Notes: generated by a model from the sequence alone, not told the origin. 64,000 nucleotides of DNA from Salegentibacter salegens (GCF_900142975.1 NZ_LT670848.1:1-64000); one strand, 5' to 3'. Shown: positions 9,901-19,481, numbered from the stretch's first letter. Program-made: numbers and translations.

Positions 9901-12198
9901 ATGAAAAACATGGATAATCCAGAAAACCTGGCCCAGTGTCCTTTTAGAGGAACAAGGGTTGGCGGAGCGATAGGTAAATCGCCGCAATTAGATGACTGGT
10001 GGCCAAACCGATTACAGGTAGAATTGCTTCACCAGGAACAACCCGTTGCAAACCCTTTAAGCGACGAAAATTATAAAGAGGCTTTCAATAAAATTGATCT
10101 TCAGCAACTCAAGAAAGAAATAAAGGCAATGCTAGTCGATTCCAAAGACTGGTGGCCGGCAGATTATAATAACTATGGCCCTCAAATGATTCGTATGGCC
10201 TGGCACTCAGCCGGGACTTATCGTATTGCAGATGGTCGTGGGGGTGCAGGCCAGGCGATGATGCGTTTTGGTCCACTTAATTCCTGGTGGGACAATGGAA
10301 ATATCGATAAATCTCGAAGGCTGCTTTGGCCTATTAAACAAAAATATGGAGCTTCTCTATCCTGGGCAGATCTTATTGTACTTACCGGAAACTGTGCTTT
10401 GGAGATCATGAATTTCCCAACATTCGGTTTTGGAGGTGGGCGTCGTGATGCCTGGGAACCCGATCGCAGTACTTATTGGGGACCTGAATTCTGGAATGGT
10501 AAACCCTTTAAAGAATCTAAAGTAGGTGAATATTACGACGGGCATCCGGAACAAATGGTAAGCCAGAATTTAAGATGGAAGGGAGAACCTTCAGATCCAG
10601 ATCGTGATATGGAAAATCCGTTAGCGGCCACTCACCAGGCTCTGATCTATGTAAACCCTGAAGGTCCAGGAGGTAATGGCGAACCTATGGATTCTGCAAT
10701 GGCTATACGCGAATCTTTTAAACGAATGGCGATGGATGATGAGGAAACCGTTGCATTGATTGCGGGTGGACATGCCTTCGGAAAAAGTCACGGTAAGGTA
10801 AATGCAGAAAAAATAGGCCCGGCACCAGAGGTGGCACCTTTGCAGGCAATGGGAATGGGCTGGCAAAATCCTGAAGGAACAGGTTTTGGAAAGTATACCA
10901 TGACTAATGGGATTGAAGGCTCCTGGACGCCAGATCCTACAAACTGGGATAATAATTACCTGATCAACCTTTTCAAATTTGAATGGGAAAAAACTGAAAG
11001 TCCTGCCGGAGCGGTTCAATGGATCCCTAAAGATCCAGATGCGCCAAAAACGCCAGATGCTCACGAAGAAGGAAAGATGAACGATTTAATGATGATGACC
11101 TCGGATCTCGCTCTAAAAGTAGATCCAGCATATCGTGAAATCTGCGAAAAATTTCTAAACGATTTTGAGTATTTCACCGATGCGTTTTCAAAAGCCTGGT
11201 ACAAATTAACCCATAGAGACATGGGACCAAAAGATCGTTACCTGGGGCCAGAAGTTCCTCAGGAAGATTTGATCTGGCAGGATCCGGTACCAAAAAGAGA
11301 TTTCGATCTTATTGAGGAAGCAGAAATTGCTAGCTTGAAACAAAACATTCTGGACAGTGGCCTGTCGGTTTCTGCCCTGGTTTCAGCTGCCTGGTCTTCC
11401 GCGGCTATTTACCGTGATTCAGATAAACGTGGTGGTGCCAATGGTGCTCGTATCGCTTTGGAGCCACAAAATAACTGGGATCTAAACAGACCTGATGAAC
11501 TCAATAGAGTTCTGACAACCCTGAGATCTATCAAAGATGAATTCAACGGGAACCAGTCTGAAAATAAAAAGGTTTCCCTGGCAGACCTTGTAGTACTAGG
11601 AGGTTGCGCAGCTATCGAAAAGGCTGCTAAAGATGGCGGCTTTAGTGTACATGTACCCTTTACTCCAGGCCGTACAGATGCCACGCCGGAGCAGACCGAT
11701 GTGGAAAGTTTTGACTGGCTGAAACCGGTTTCAGATGGTTTTAAAAATTACCATAACGATAAAGTGGGATATCACTTACCTGCTGAAAGAATCTTCCTGG
11801 ACCGAGCACAGCTACTTACGCTAAATGCACCGGAATGGACGGTTCTAACTGCTGGACTTAGAGTTCTGGATCAAAATTTTGATCACTCTAAACACGGGGT
11901 TTTCACAGATCGTCCAGGAACTTTAAGCAACGATTTCTTTAAGGTAATTTTAAGTATGGATTACGAATGGGTCCCACAAGATGAAAAAGAAATGTTTTTT
12001 GATATTAAGCATCGAGAGACCGGAAATATTAAATATACGGCGACCCGTTGTGACCTGATTTTTGGATCTAATGCTCAGCTGCGAAATATTGCTGAAGTAT
12101 ACGGTGCTGAAGATGGAAGAGCACGATTTATAAAAGATTTTGTGAAAGCATGGGATAAAGTGATGATGCTAGATAGATACGACGTTAAAGACGATTAA
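9901..12198 (+). CDS. katG: Catalase-peroxidase KatG
   Basis: This is a 765-residue bifunctional haem enzyme that destroys hydrogen peroxide and has peroxidase activity. The active site is complete: distal Arg98, Trp101 and His102 in [13 protein letters not shown], Tyr250 in ALIYVNPEG and Met276 in FKRMAMDD. These give the Trp-Tyr-Met cross-link needed for catalase activity. The proximal His291 is in [13 protein letters not shown] second, haem-free peroxidase-like half follows ([24 protein letters not shown]). Length is slightly above the usual 720-750 owing to the N-terminus. It is monocistronic, with a strong terminator directly downstream. It may share oxidative-stress duty with Dps near the end of the window. 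Confidence 0.98.
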   Translation: MKNMDNPENLAQCPFRGTRVGGAIGKSPQLDDWWPNRLQVELLHQEQPVANPLSDENYKEAFNKIDLQQLKKEIKAMLVDSKDWWPADYNNYGPQMIRMAWHSAGTYRIADGRGGAGQAMMRFGPLNSWWDNGNIDKSRRLLWPIKQKYGASLSWADLIVLTGNCALEIMNFPTFGFGGGRRDAWEPDRSTYWGPEFWNGKPFKESKVGEYYDGHPEQMVSQNLRWKGEPSDPDRDMENPLAATHQALIYVNPEGPGGNGEPMDSAMAIRESFKRMAMDDEETVALIAGGHAFGKSHGKVNAEKIGPAPEVAPLQAMGMGWQNPEGTGFGKYTMTNGIEGSWTPDPTNWDNNYLINLFKFEWEKTESPAGAVQWIPKDPDAPKTPDAHEEGKMNDLMMMTSDLALKVDPAYREICEKFLNDFEYFTDAFSKAWYKLTHRDMGPKDRYLGPEVPQEDLIWQDPVPKRDFDLIEEAEIASLKQNILDSGLSVSALVSAAWSSAAIYRDSDKRGGANGARIALEPQNNWDLNRPDELNRVLTTLRSIKDEFNGNQSENKKVSLADLVVLGGCAAIEKAAKDGGFSVHVPFTPGRTDATPEQTDVESFDWLKPVSDGFKNYHNDKVGYHLPAERIFLDRAQLLTLNAPEWTVLTAGLRVLDQNFDHSKHGVFTDRPGTLSNDFFKVILSMDYEWVPQDEKEMFFDIKHRETGNIKYTATRCDLIFGSNAQLRNIAEVYGAEDGRARFIKDFVKAWDKVMMLDRYDVKDD

Positions 12199-12220
12199 TC
12201 GTCATTTGACTTATATTCAA

Positions 12221-12256
12221 AGCCTGATATTATCAATGATACTATCAGGCTTTTTT
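12221..12256. terminator. Bidirectional rho-independent terminator after katG
   Basis: Perfect 9-bp arms AGCCTGATA and TATCAGGCT enclose a 13-base loop and are followed by a T run on the plus strand. The right arm carries the stop codon of the small convergent gene on the minus strand. Confidence 0.85.
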
Positions 12257-12472
12257 ACGTTGGGTTTTAAAACTCCATTCCACTTCGCCCAGATCTATTT
12301 TATTAATATAATTCATCTCCAGGTAAGTATAAATATTAGGTACTCCTACGTGAAGAGTGAGGTCGAAACCTCCCAGGGTTTCTTCTTCCAACATGGTTCT
12401 ACCACCATAATTGATCTCCTCTTGAATATGTTGATACTGTTCTTCGGAAAGTGTTATTTCTAATTTTCTCAT
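12245..12472 (-). CDS. Small hypothetical protein
   Basis: 75 residues, not recognised. The ATG at 12472 (MRKLEITLSEEQYQHIQEEI) is preferred over a GTG one codon upstream. The protein is acidic and soluble, with a helical start and a beta-rich middle (GGFDLTLHVGVPNIYTYLEM), and ends in a basic tail. Its stop codon lies inside the katG terminator stem, so the two convergent genes share one terminator. Codon use looks normal for the region, which supports a real gene. Confidence 0.65.
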   Translation of the reverse strand: MRKLEITLSEEQYQHIQEEINYGGRTMLEEETLGGFDLTLHVGVPNIYTYLEMNYINKIDLGEVEWSFKTQRKKA

Positions 12473-12600
12473 CACCGTTGTTTAGAAGTACCAAAATAAG
12501 TCAGCCAGGCGTCAAAATATGACGCCTTTAGGAGAATTATCATATTTTTCAATTCATAAATTGAAAGGTGGGAGGAGACTCAAATATATTCTAAGGAAAA

Positions 12601-13146
12601 CTAGGGTAATTTTGGTCGCTCTGGTTTTACGTATGTTGTTGCCTCTTCAATCTCTTCGTGACTTACATCAAAACTGAAATTTTCTTTATCTGCCAGCTTT
12701 ATACAAAGCCTCGCGTGTTCATAGATCTTTTGTGAGCTACAATTAGGATAATATTTTTGTAGGGCAATTTTTCGTAATTCAAAAATGTCCTTTTTTTCCA
12801 ATGTTAGTTTGTCAAGGTAATACTCGGTATGTTGCCAGCTGAAGTAATCTTCATCATAACCGGGCTCATTATTTTCTATTTTTTTAAATTGCTTAAAAGG
12901 AAACTCGTCTACTTCATAATTTTTTGCAACACAGTAATCGAAAATTAATTCTCTCATAATGTTTTCCTGCAATTCTATATCGGTTAGATCATTTAGGCCT
13001 TTTTCTTCAGCTTGAATAATGTTAGCGGAAATTATCTCAATTTTAGATTTTACTTCTTCAAATTTCATTTCTTTAGATGAATTCAGGTTATGAACCTCTT
13101 GAAAGACCTTATAAGTTAGATTTGTTATTTCGCGGGAATCGTCCAT
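12601..13146 (-). CDS. Hypothetical protein, 181 residues
   Basis: No family was recognised. The protein is rich in Glu, Lys and aromatic residues and looks helical throughout, with no signal peptide or membrane segment (starts MDDSREITNLTYKVFQEVHN, ends YVKPERPKLP). Well-formed open frame with a plausible ATG and stop. It stands alone between katG and the nuclease gene, on the opposite strand to both. Confidence 0.65.
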   Translation of the reverse strand: MDDSREITNLTYKVFQEVHNLNSSKEMKFEEVKSKIEIISANIIQAEEKGLNDLTDIELQENIMRELIFDYCVAKNYEVDEFPFKQFKKIENNEPGYDEDYFSWQHTEYYLDKLTLEKKDIFELRKIALQKYYPNCSSQKIYEHARLCIKLADKENFSFDVSHEEIEEATTYVKPERPKLP

Positions 13147-13227
13147 TTTCTAAAAATTGAATTTCACCTGATAGGAGGGAATAGAGTTATTTTTGAAGCT
13201 AATTTACCAGGCTTAAACGGGATATTA

Positions 13228-13329
13228 TTACGGCTTTCCGTAATGTTTTAATTTACTTTTCTCAGGTCCAACTGGATAGTATACTTCAGGTCTATAATGA
13301 GCCTGACCATCTGTAATCAAAATATAATA
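13228..13329 (-). pseudogene. Possible remnant of a small coding sequence
   Basis: The minus strand is open for 33 codons between stops and reads YYILITDGQAHYRPEVYYPV, then GPEKSKLKHYGKP. The composition is protein-like and unlike random AT-rich sequence, but no start codon is available and the family is unknown. It is the only coding-like signal in the 339-base gap 13147-13485, which otherwise shows only AT-rich DNA. Confidence 0.3.
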
Positions 13330-13485
13330 TCAGTAACTTAGCCTGATTAGAATCTATAGAATTTGAGAATAATACTTTGATGTTTATCCTCACCAGTTAC
13401 ACAAAAGAAAAAGCAGGAAAAGGAATTCTTTTTCTTAGTTTATTAATAAAGCCTATTTGACAACTGAACCTAAATTTTATAAGTA

Positions 13486-14337
13486 TTGAATAGAATTACT
13501 TTCCTATTAATAATAGCACTGTTCTTCCAGAGTGTTCTTGTTGCTCAGATAAAGATATCTTCCTGGAACTTACAGAATTTCGGTAAAACCAAATCACAAG
13601 CAGAGATCGCCTTTGTGGCGGGTACTTTGAAGGATTTTGATATAATTGCCATTCAAGAAGTAGTGGCGGGCTACGGAGGACCTCAGGCAATAGCGAGGCT
13701 TGTTGATGCCCTAAACAGGAAAGGCGCGAAATGGGATTATATGATTAGCGATCCTACCGAGAGTACTCCATATGCCACCGAACGTTATGCCTACATTTGG
13801 AAAACCTCTAAAGTTAAAGAAGTTAGGCGTGGTTGGCTAGACCAGAATTATTTGCACCAAATAGATCGCGAACCTTTTATTTCGGAATTTGATTATAAGG
13901 ATAAGATTTTTACTCTTGTTAATTTCCATGCAATTCCACAAAAAAAACAACCTGAGACCGAAATTAAATTTTTCAAGTTTTTTCCTGAGAAATATCCTGA
14001 TAAGAACCTGATCTTTTTAGGAGATTTTAATATTCCGGAACGTCATACGGTATTTAATCCTCTCAAAAAGCTTGGGTACAAACCGGTTCTGGAAAACCAA
14101 AAGACCACAATGAAAATGAAATGTGTGGGAGAAGAATGCCTGGCATCTGAATTTGATAATATTTTTTATAATTCAAGAAAGCTAAAAGTGCTGAATACCG
14201 GAGTAGTACATTTTTACAGAAGTTTTCCTGATATGGTTTCTGCCAGAAGAATATCAGATCATATTCCTGTATGGGCGGAGTTCGATATTGAAAGGGGAGA
14301 AGGAGAAACTAAAGATGGTTTGATGATGGGAAATTAA
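13486..14337 (+). CDS. Exported endonuclease/exonuclease/phosphatase-family (EEP) protein
   Basis: 283 residues, translated from a TTG codon that is followed at once by a signal peptide (ending near VLVAQ). The mature protein has the metal-dependent DNase I-like fold: ISSWNLQNFG, IIAIQEV with the catalytic Glu, LIFLGDFNIPE with Asp and Asn, and a terminal SDHIPVWAEF with Asp-His. Members cleave nucleic acids or phosphodiesters. The substrate is not evident. An extracellular or periplasmic nuclease for phosphate or nucleotide scavenging is the simplest reading. Its end is only 29 bases from the IS4-family element. Confidence 0.88.
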   Translation: MNRITFLLIIALFFQSVLVAQIKISSWNLQNFGKTKSQAEIAFVAGTLKDFDIIAIQEVVAGYGGPQAIARLVDALNRKGAKWDYMISDPTESTPYATERYAYIWKTSKVKEVRRGWLDQNYLHQIDREPFISEFDYKDKIFTLVNFHAIPQKKQPETEIKFFKFFPEKYPDKNLIFLGDFNIPERHTVFNPLKKLGYKPVLENQKTTMKMKCVGEECLASEFDNIFYNSRKLKVLNTGVVHFYRSFPDMVSARRISDHIPVWAEFDIERGEGETKDGLMMGN

Positions 14338-14365
14338 GATTCATTCTTAGTGCAAATTTCACAAC

Positions 14366-15741
14366 CATCCGAAAGTTGAAAAATAAAATAGCCTGAGAAT
14401 CCCTTATTTTTGTTTTGGACAAAAAAAATAATTTTTATGGGACTCTTCAGGCGCACTAAAAATACAAACAAACCTCTTCTTCGACAAATAATTGACCTAT
14501 GTCCTCGCTGGATGCTCACGCGTTGTGCCGATGAGCACAATGGCGACAAGGGGTGCAGCAGATATAAGACCTACGATCAATTCGTTGCCCAAACTTTCGG
14601 ACAGCTGAATAAATGCTACACTCTTAGTGACATTTCCACTGGTATCGGGGTCAGCGAAACATTTATTTCGGATTTGGGTCTTGAGCAGAGCCCAGCGCGT
14701 TCTACCATGAGCGATGGCAACAAAAAGAGGAGTTATAAAGTCTTCGAGAGCTTATATTACCGGTTGTTAGGGCACTATGGCCGACTATTGTCGAAGCACG
14801 GACAGTCTCATATAATCAAGGAAATCAAAGACCGTGACATAAAATTGATCGACAGCACCACGATCAGTCTATGTCTGTCCATGTTCGATTGGGCAAAGTT
14901 TCGGACAGCTAAAGGAGGTATAAAAATACATACCTGCTGGGACGATGCCATGATGATCCCCGATATGGTCAATATAACAGAGGCAAAGCTCCATGACAGC
15001 AAAGGACTGGCCCAATCCGTTTTCCGAAAGGGAACGGTCATCGTGGAGGACAGGGCGTACTTCGATTTTCTGTTGATGCGCCAGAGGATCGCGGCAGAAA
15101 ATGTTTTTGTCACTCGCATCAAGATCAATACGGTCTATCAAACCTTGGAAGAACTGGAGCTCCCCGAAGGTAGCGATCAGGATATCCTAAAAGACGAGAT
15201 CATCGTTTTACCAAGCAAGAAGGCCGTGGAAACAGGCATTGCGGAACACCCTCTCCGGTTGGTGCACGTTTATAAGCAGGACGAGAACAAAGTGATAGAA
15301 ATAATCACCAACAACTTGGATTGGAGCGCCAGGACCATCGCGGACCTTTATAAAAAACGATGGGATATTGAACTTTTTTTTAAGGCGATAAAACAGAACC
15401 TCCAAATAAAGACCTTCCTTGGAACCAGTGAGAACGCCGTAAAATCACAAATATACATCGCGCTCATAACCTATTTGCTGCTCCAGATAATTGTGAGGAC
15501 AATAGCCAAAAAAGAACATGCATTTTCCAATTTCGTGGAAAAGATCAGGATCTGTCTATGTTTTTATCTTACCCTCGATTATGCCTGCAATACCGTAGGA
15601 GAAGGGGCGAAAAGAATAAGGGGTCAGACCAAACTCCACTATAGGGTAGATCCAGACTTATTTTCTCCCATTAGCCCTAATTGAAGCCTGAAAATAGGGG
15701 TGGCCGAAGGTTTTAGGTTTAAAGTCAAAAACTTTCGGATG
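14366..15741 (+). mobile_element. IS4-family insertion sequence that truncates a thioesterase gene
   Basis: The element is about 1376 bp with perfect 12-bp terminal inverted repeats: CATCCGAAAGTT at 14366-14377 and its complement at 15730-15741. The flanks (CACAAC on the left, AGTGTGG on the right) show no target duplication. The gene on the right lacks its 5' part and that part is not on the left. A deletion beginning at the element's left end, or recombination between two copies, would explain both. Confidence 0.8.
14437..15684 (+). CDS. IS4-family transposase
   Basis: A 415-residue DDE transposase. The start at ATG 14437 (MGLFRRTKNTNKP) is chosen over a TTG nine codons upstream. An N-terminal DUF4372-like region (FGQLNKCYTLSDISTG, then SPARSTMSDGNKKRS) precedes the catalytic core. 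In the core, Asp is in KLIDSTTISLC, Asp in IVEDRAYFDF, and the conserved YKKRWDIELFFKAIKQNL block holds the Glu. The frame is intact. GC content and codon use are higher than in surrounding genes, as expected for a mobile gene. Confidence 0.92.
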   Translation: MGLFRRTKNTNKPLLRQIIDLCPRWMLTRCADEHNGDKGCSRYKTYDQFVAQTFGQLNKCYTLSDISTGIGVSETFISDLGLEQSPARSTMSDGNKKRSYKVFESLYYRLLGHYGRLLSKHGQSHIIKEIKDRDIKLIDSTTISLCLSMFDWAKFRTAKGGIKIHTCWDDAMMIPDMVNITEAKLHDSKGLAQSVFRKGTVIVEDRAYFDFLLMRQRIAAENVFVTRIKINTVYQTLEELELPEGSDQDILKDEIIVLPSKKAVETGIAEHPLRLVHVYKQDENKVIEIITNNLDWSARTIADLYKKRWDIELFFKAIKQNLQIKTFLGTSENAVKSQIYIALITYLLLQIIVRTIAKKEHAFSNFVEKIRICLCFYLTLDYACNTVGEGAKRIRGQTKLHYRVDPDLFSPISPN

Positions 15742-15912
15742 AGTGTGGCCAATCATTTAAAAAGTATTGCTGAAGGTTTTGTGTTTGCCAGGGCTTCATT
15801 TATTCATAAAGGCCGAACAACGCAGTTGTGCGAAATAAAAATTACCGACGAAGCCGATAACCTGATTTCTATGGTAAAACTGACTACCATAGCTTTGCCA
15901 AAAAAGAAATAA
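15742..15912 (+). pseudogene. C-terminal remnant of a PaaI-type hotdog thioesterase (probable DHNA-CoA thioesterase)
   Basis: About 56 residues remain, reading SVANHLKSIAEGFVFARA, then HKGRTTQLCEIKITDEADNL and an ending TTIALPKKK. This is the last third of a PaaI-family hotdog thioesterase. The catalytic acidic residue of the first helix is missing. It directly precedes menF, and in related flavobacteria a thioesterase at this position is the presumed DHNA-CoA hydrolase of menaquinone synthesis. The frame is open into the insertion sequence from a GTG at 15700, so a short product is possible but would not fold as a hotdog domain. Confidence 0.75.
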
Positions 15913-15915
15913 AAA

Positions 15916-17064
15916 ATGATGAGCGACGAATTTTTCACAAAATTAGATGCACAAATTCAAAGCGGAAATCCCTTTGTAGCCTATAGAAATCCTAAGGCAA
16001 AGAATGGGTTAACCAAAGCTTTGCTTCAGGATTCAGCTGAAATTTATAAAACCAGTAATTTCACCGAAAACGGATTTATATTTTCGCCTTTTAAAAATGC
16101 TGAAAATACATTTTTGATTCCCTCAGAAAATGCCGAAATTATTACTGCGGAATACCCGGCTGAAAATTTAGAAGGAGTAAAGAAAGAAAACACAGCATTT
16201 CCCCCGGCTTATACCAATAATGAAGCGAAAATTAAGCACGAAAAATTGGTTCAAAAGGGGATTGAAGTCATAGAAGAGGGAGAATTGAAAAAAGTAGTTT
16301 TGTCCCGTAAAGAAGATGTGCAAACCCAACTCAATGCCCTGGATATTTTTAAGAATTTGCTTAAAAAATATGAAACGGCTTTTGTGTATTTCTGGTTTCA
16401 TCCCCAAACCGGGATTTGGCTTGGTGCCACACCAGAAACACTTTTAAACGTAGAGCGTGATAAATTTAAAACTATGGCCCTGGCGGGAACCCAGGCTTTT
16501 AAGGGAACTTCGTCTGTTAACTGGGGAGAAAAAGAAATTGAAGAACAACAAATTGTTACCGATTCGATTTTGGAAAATCTCGAACATAAAGTTTCGGGCA
16601 CCATTCATAAATCAGAGCCATATACATCTAAAGCCGGTAATTTGCTGCATTTGCAAACCGATATAACGGGAATGTTGAATCTGGAAAAAAAAACAAGCCT
16701 TAAAAGCTTGATTTTAGCCTTACACCCAACTCCAGCCGTATGCGGACTTCCGAAGAAAATGGCGCAACAATTTATTTTAGAAAATGAAGACTATGATCGC
16801 GAATTTTATTCGGGCTTTTTAGGAGAATTGAATATGAAAAAGGAGGTAAAGCGAAATAACAATCGCAGAAACCAGGAAAATCAAGCTTATGGAAGCATCC
16901 TGAAACAAACTTCCTTATTTGTAAATCTACGTTGCATGAAACTGGAAGCGGGAAAAGCCAGGTTATTTATTGGTGGTGGGATTACAAAAGATTCCAATCC
17001 TGCCGATGAATGGCAGGAAACCGTAAATAAATCGCATACCATAAAATCGGTACTTGTTAAATAA
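15916..17064 (+). CDS. menF: Isochorismate synthase
   Basis: The 382-residue chorismate-utilising enzyme converts chorismate to isochorismate, the first step of menaquinone synthesis. Landmarks include KVVLSRKEDV, the GATPETLL motif, MALAGTQAF, LHPTPAVCGLPK, DREFYSGFLGE and the C-terminal FIGGGITKDSNPADEW. Either of two adjacent ATG codons could start it. It lies three bases after the thioesterase remnant, so it was in one transcription unit with that gene. The IS4 element now sits where the original promoter would have been, and how menF is transcribed is unclear. Confidence 0.93.
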   Translation: MMSDEFFTKLDAQIQSGNPFVAYRNPKAKNGLTKALLQDSAEIYKTSNFTENGFIFSPFKNAENTFLIPSENAEIITAEYPAENLEGVKKENTAFPPAYTNNEAKIKHEKLVQKGIEVIEEGELKKVVLSRKEDVQTQLNALDIFKNLLKKYETAFVYFWFHPQTGIWLGATPETLLNVERDKFKTMALAGTQAFKGTSSVNWGEKEIEEQQIVTDSILENLEHKVSGTIHKSEPYTSKAGNLLHLQTDITGMLNLEKKTSLKSLILALHPTPAVCGLPKKMAQQFILENEDYDREFYSGFLGELNMKKEVKRNNNRRNQENQAYGSILKQTSLFVNLRCMKLEAGKARLFIGGGITKDSNPADEWQETVNKSHTIKSVLVK

Positions 17065-17175
17065 GGTCAAAACCTCCACTGGAAATCCTTTTGAAATTGT
17101 AATTTTGAGCTATTCAAATTAACTAATAAGGTTGAAAAATCTACTAGTTCTAATGTAAAATTTCTCGTTACTCTG

Positions 17176-17191
17176 TCCCGATGCTTCGGGA
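17176..17191. repeat. Short palindromic intergenic repeat, TCCCGA type
   Basis: Arms TCCCGA and TCGGGA enclose TGCT. A related palindrome (CCCGATAATCGGG) lies at about 46923-46935 upstream of glmM. Repeats of this kind are common between genes in Flavobacteriaceae. Confidence 0.5.
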
Positions 17192-17263
17192 TTATTTCAG
17201 AATCTATGTTATCGTTCAACCTAGAACCTGAATCAAGTTTAGGTTGACGGGGTTAAAAATAAA

Positions 17264-17294
17264 GATCTCACAGGTTTTCAAAACCTGTGAGGTC
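17264..17294. repeat. Palindromic intergenic repeat between menF and menD
   Basis: A 31-base inverted repeat: arms CTCACAGGTTTT and AAAACCTGTGAG (one base between them) with imperfect GAT/GTC ends. It lies 21 bases before the menD start. It resembles REP-type repeats scattered through Bacteroidota genomes. No T run follows, so it does not look like a simple terminator. Confidence 0.65.
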
Positions 17295-17314
17295 TGGTTT
17301 GAAAAATAAACTTT

Positions 17315-19048
17315 GTGAAATATTCCAAAATACCTGTTGCCAGATCTATTGTAGCGCTATGCGTTGCTAAAAATATAAATCACGTAGTAATTTCTCCCGG
17401 TTCTAGAAATGCGCCTTTAACCATTGGTTTTACGCACCATCCCGATATTAAGCCTTACAGTATTGTAGACGAAAGATGCGCTGCTTTTTATGCTTTAGGA
17501 ATGGCGCAGCAATTACAAAAACCGGTGGCCCTGGTTTGTACTTCGGGCTCTGCATTGCTAAATTATTATCCGGCGATTGCCGAAGCTTTTTATAGTGATA
17601 TTCCGCTGGTAATTATTTCGGCAGACCGGCCTATTGAACGTATAGATATTGGCGACGGACAAACAATTAGGCAGAAAAACGTATTTGAAAACCATATTTT
17701 ATATTCGGCGAACTTGCATTCAGAATTAGTTTTAGATTCTGAAGCAACCGATAAAAAACTTCAGCAAAAACAATTTGAATCGCAAAAACATAACGAGCGG
17801 GAAGTCAATCTGGCGCTAAACAAAGCGATAGAAGAGAAGGGACCGGTTCATATTAATGTTCCTTTTTATGAACCTTTGTACGATTTGGTAGAGAATGTTG
17901 AGGTAAATCCCATACAGATTCTGCCAGAAATTAAAGAACGTACCTATACCGAAAGTCAATTAGGCGGTTATGCCGAGCTTTGGAATAGAGCAAAGCGGAA
18001 AATGGTAATTGTTGGAGTGGCGCAACCTAATGCAGTGGAACAGGAATTTCTGGAAAAACTCGCCAAAGACGATTCGGTTATTGTGCTTACTGAAACCACC
18101 TCGAATTTAAATCATCCTGAATTTTTTACGAGAATTGATACTCTTATAGGCCCGATTGAAAAAGATGAAAATCGGGAAGAATTATTCAAAACGCTTCAGC
18201 CGGAAATATTACTGACTTTTGGCGGAATGATCGTTTCAAAAAAGATTAAAGCATTTTTAAGAAATTACCAGCCCCAACAACACTGGCATATCGATTCTAA
18301 AAAAGCCTACAACACATTTTTCTGCTTAAATAAGCATTTTGAAACCACTGTAAATTCATTTTTTAAACATTTCTTTTCGCTTACCGAAAATGTAGAAAGT
18401 GATTATGGAAAGTTCTGGAAGGAAGTGAAAAGCAAGCGCCAGGTTCGGCACGAAGAGTATATGGACGAAATTCCGTATTCAGACCTTAAAGCGATGCAGG
18501 AAATTGTTCCCGCGGTGCCTGAGAATTATATTGTACACCTTGGTAATAGTTCTACGATTAGGTATGCGCAATTGTTTAAGTGGAAGGAAAGTTTGCGTAT
18601 TTTTTGTAATCGAGGTACAAGCGGAATTGATGGTAGTATTTCTACGGCAGTTGGTTCGGCTTCTTTAAATGCTGAACCTACGTTAATGATAGCAGGAGAT
18701 TTGAGTTTTTTCTATGATAGCAATGCGTTGTGGAATAATTATATTCCGAAGAATTTTAGAATAATAATTTTGAATAATAACGGAGGCGGGATTTTTAGAA
18801 TCCTACCCGGAAATAAGAATACAGAGAATTTTGAGACTTATTTTGAAACCACGCATCAGCTTCAGGCGAAATCGTTAAGTGAAATGTACGGTTTTGAATA
18901 CCGTTCTGCGGAAACTTCCGAAGAAATAAAAGAGCAATTAAAAACTTTTTTTAGCGATTCGGTTCAACCAAAAATCCTGGAAATTTTTACACCGAGAAAG
19001 ATTAACGATAAAGTGCTACTGGAATACTTCAATTTTATGAAATCTTAA
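17315..19048 (+). CDS. menD: 2-oxoglutarate decarboxylase / SEPHCHC synthase MenD
   Basis: A 577-residue thiamine-diphosphate enzyme that joins 2-oxoglutarate to isochorismate. It starts at a GTG (KYSKIPVARSIVALCVAKNI). Family motifs are NHVVISPGSRNAPLT and VDERCAAFYALGMAQ at the N-terminal domain, CTSGSALLNYYPAIAEA, and ICN-RGTSGIDG with the cofactor-binding GDLSFFYDSNAL...NNNGGGIFRILPG in the C-terminal domain. Length is normal. It continues the menaquinone group after menF. Confidence 0.96.
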   Translation: MKYSKIPVARSIVALCVAKNINHVVISPGSRNAPLTIGFTHHPDIKPYSIVDERCAAFYALGMAQQLQKPVALVCTSGSALLNYYPAIAEAFYSDIPLVIISADRPIERIDIGDGQTIRQKNVFENHILYSANLHSELVLDSEATDKKLQQKQFESQKHNEREVNLALNKAIEEKGPVHINVPFYEPLYDLVENVEVNPIQILPEIKERTYTESQLGGYAELWNRAKRKMVIVGVAQPNAVEQEFLEKLAKDDSVIVLTETTSNLNHPEFFTRIDTLIGPIEKDENREELFKTLQPEILLTFGGMIVSKKIKAFLRNYQPQQHWHIDSKKAYNTFFCLNKHFETTVNSFFKHFFSLTENVESDYGKFWKEVKSKRQVRHEEYMDEIPYSDLKAMQEIVPAVPENYIVHLGNSSTIRYAQLFKWKESLRIFCNRGTSGIDGSISTAVGSASLNAEPTLMIAGDLSFFYDSNALWNNYIPKNFRIIILNNNGGGIFRILPGNKNTENFETYFETTHQLQAKSLSEMYGFEYRSAETSEEIKEQLKTFFSDSVQPKILEIFTPRKINDKVLLEYFNFMKS

Positions 19049-19115
19049 GAATTTAAATTCGTTGATAAACACTCATTTAAGTAACTTGTTGAGAAATAAA
19101 CCAAAATTCTTAATT

Positions 19116-19460
19116 ATGAGTACAAAAACCGATGAAAAAGTAGGTAAATACATTCAGGATGTGAAAGACAAAACGGGCGAAGAACCCGATGTTGGTTTGC
19201 TTAGAAAAGTAACCGAATCTTGTGGTCCAAGTATTTTTAGAAGCGATGCTGAAACCGTTTCCAGTTCTTCAGAGTCTGAAATGGAAACCGTAAAACGCAA
19301 TTTTTTAATCAAAAAATTAGGGCTTAAGGATGACGAGAAATTAGATGTAGGTTTAAATGCCGTAATGGAAAAATATGGTAAATCTAATAGGAATAAGTAT
19401 CGTGCGGTAGTCTATTATTTACTTACAAAATACTTTAAAAAAGAAAGTGTTTTTAAATAA
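19116..19460 (+). CDS. DUF2853-family protein
   Basis: A 114-residue soluble protein of unknown function. ATG 19116 (MSTKTDEKVGKYIQDVKDK) is taken as the start because the upstream TTG extension is not protein-like. The body has a duplicated helical pattern: GEEPDVGLLRKVTESCG and DDEKLDVGLNAVMEKYGKS. This matches the DUF2853 family common in Bacteroidota. It sits between menD and cvfB and is followed by a terminator. A link to menaquinone synthesis is not implied by sequence. Confidence 0.8.
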   Translation: MSTKTDEKVGKYIQDVKDKTGEEPDVGLLRKVTESCGPSIFRSDAETVSSSSESEMETVKRNFLIKKLGLKDDEKLDVGLNAVMEKYGKSNRNKYRAVVYYLLTKYFKKESVFK

Positions 19461-19481
19461 AATAAATGGTCTAAATATTAT

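Larger units (their letters stand above)
17065..17314. other. Intergenic region between menF and menD with palindromic repeats
   Basis: 250 bases without coding potential. It holds two small palindromes, listed separately, and no obvious TAnnTTTG promoter. Confidence 0.6.

Noticed and set aside
10621..11064. Open frame of 147 codons on the minus strand inside katG
   Set aside because: It lies entirely opposite a strongly conserved katG segment, and its residues look like a shadow of katG codons.
14381..15700. GCCTGAGAAT and GCCTGAAAAT near the two ends of the IS4 element as a target duplication
   Set aside because: They lie inside the perfect 12-bp terminal inverted repeats and differ by one base, so they are more likely chance or subterminal sequence.
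17264..17294. Palindrome before menD as a riboswitch or terminator
   Set aside because: There is no T run and no recognisable aptamer. It resembles dispersed palindromic repeats.
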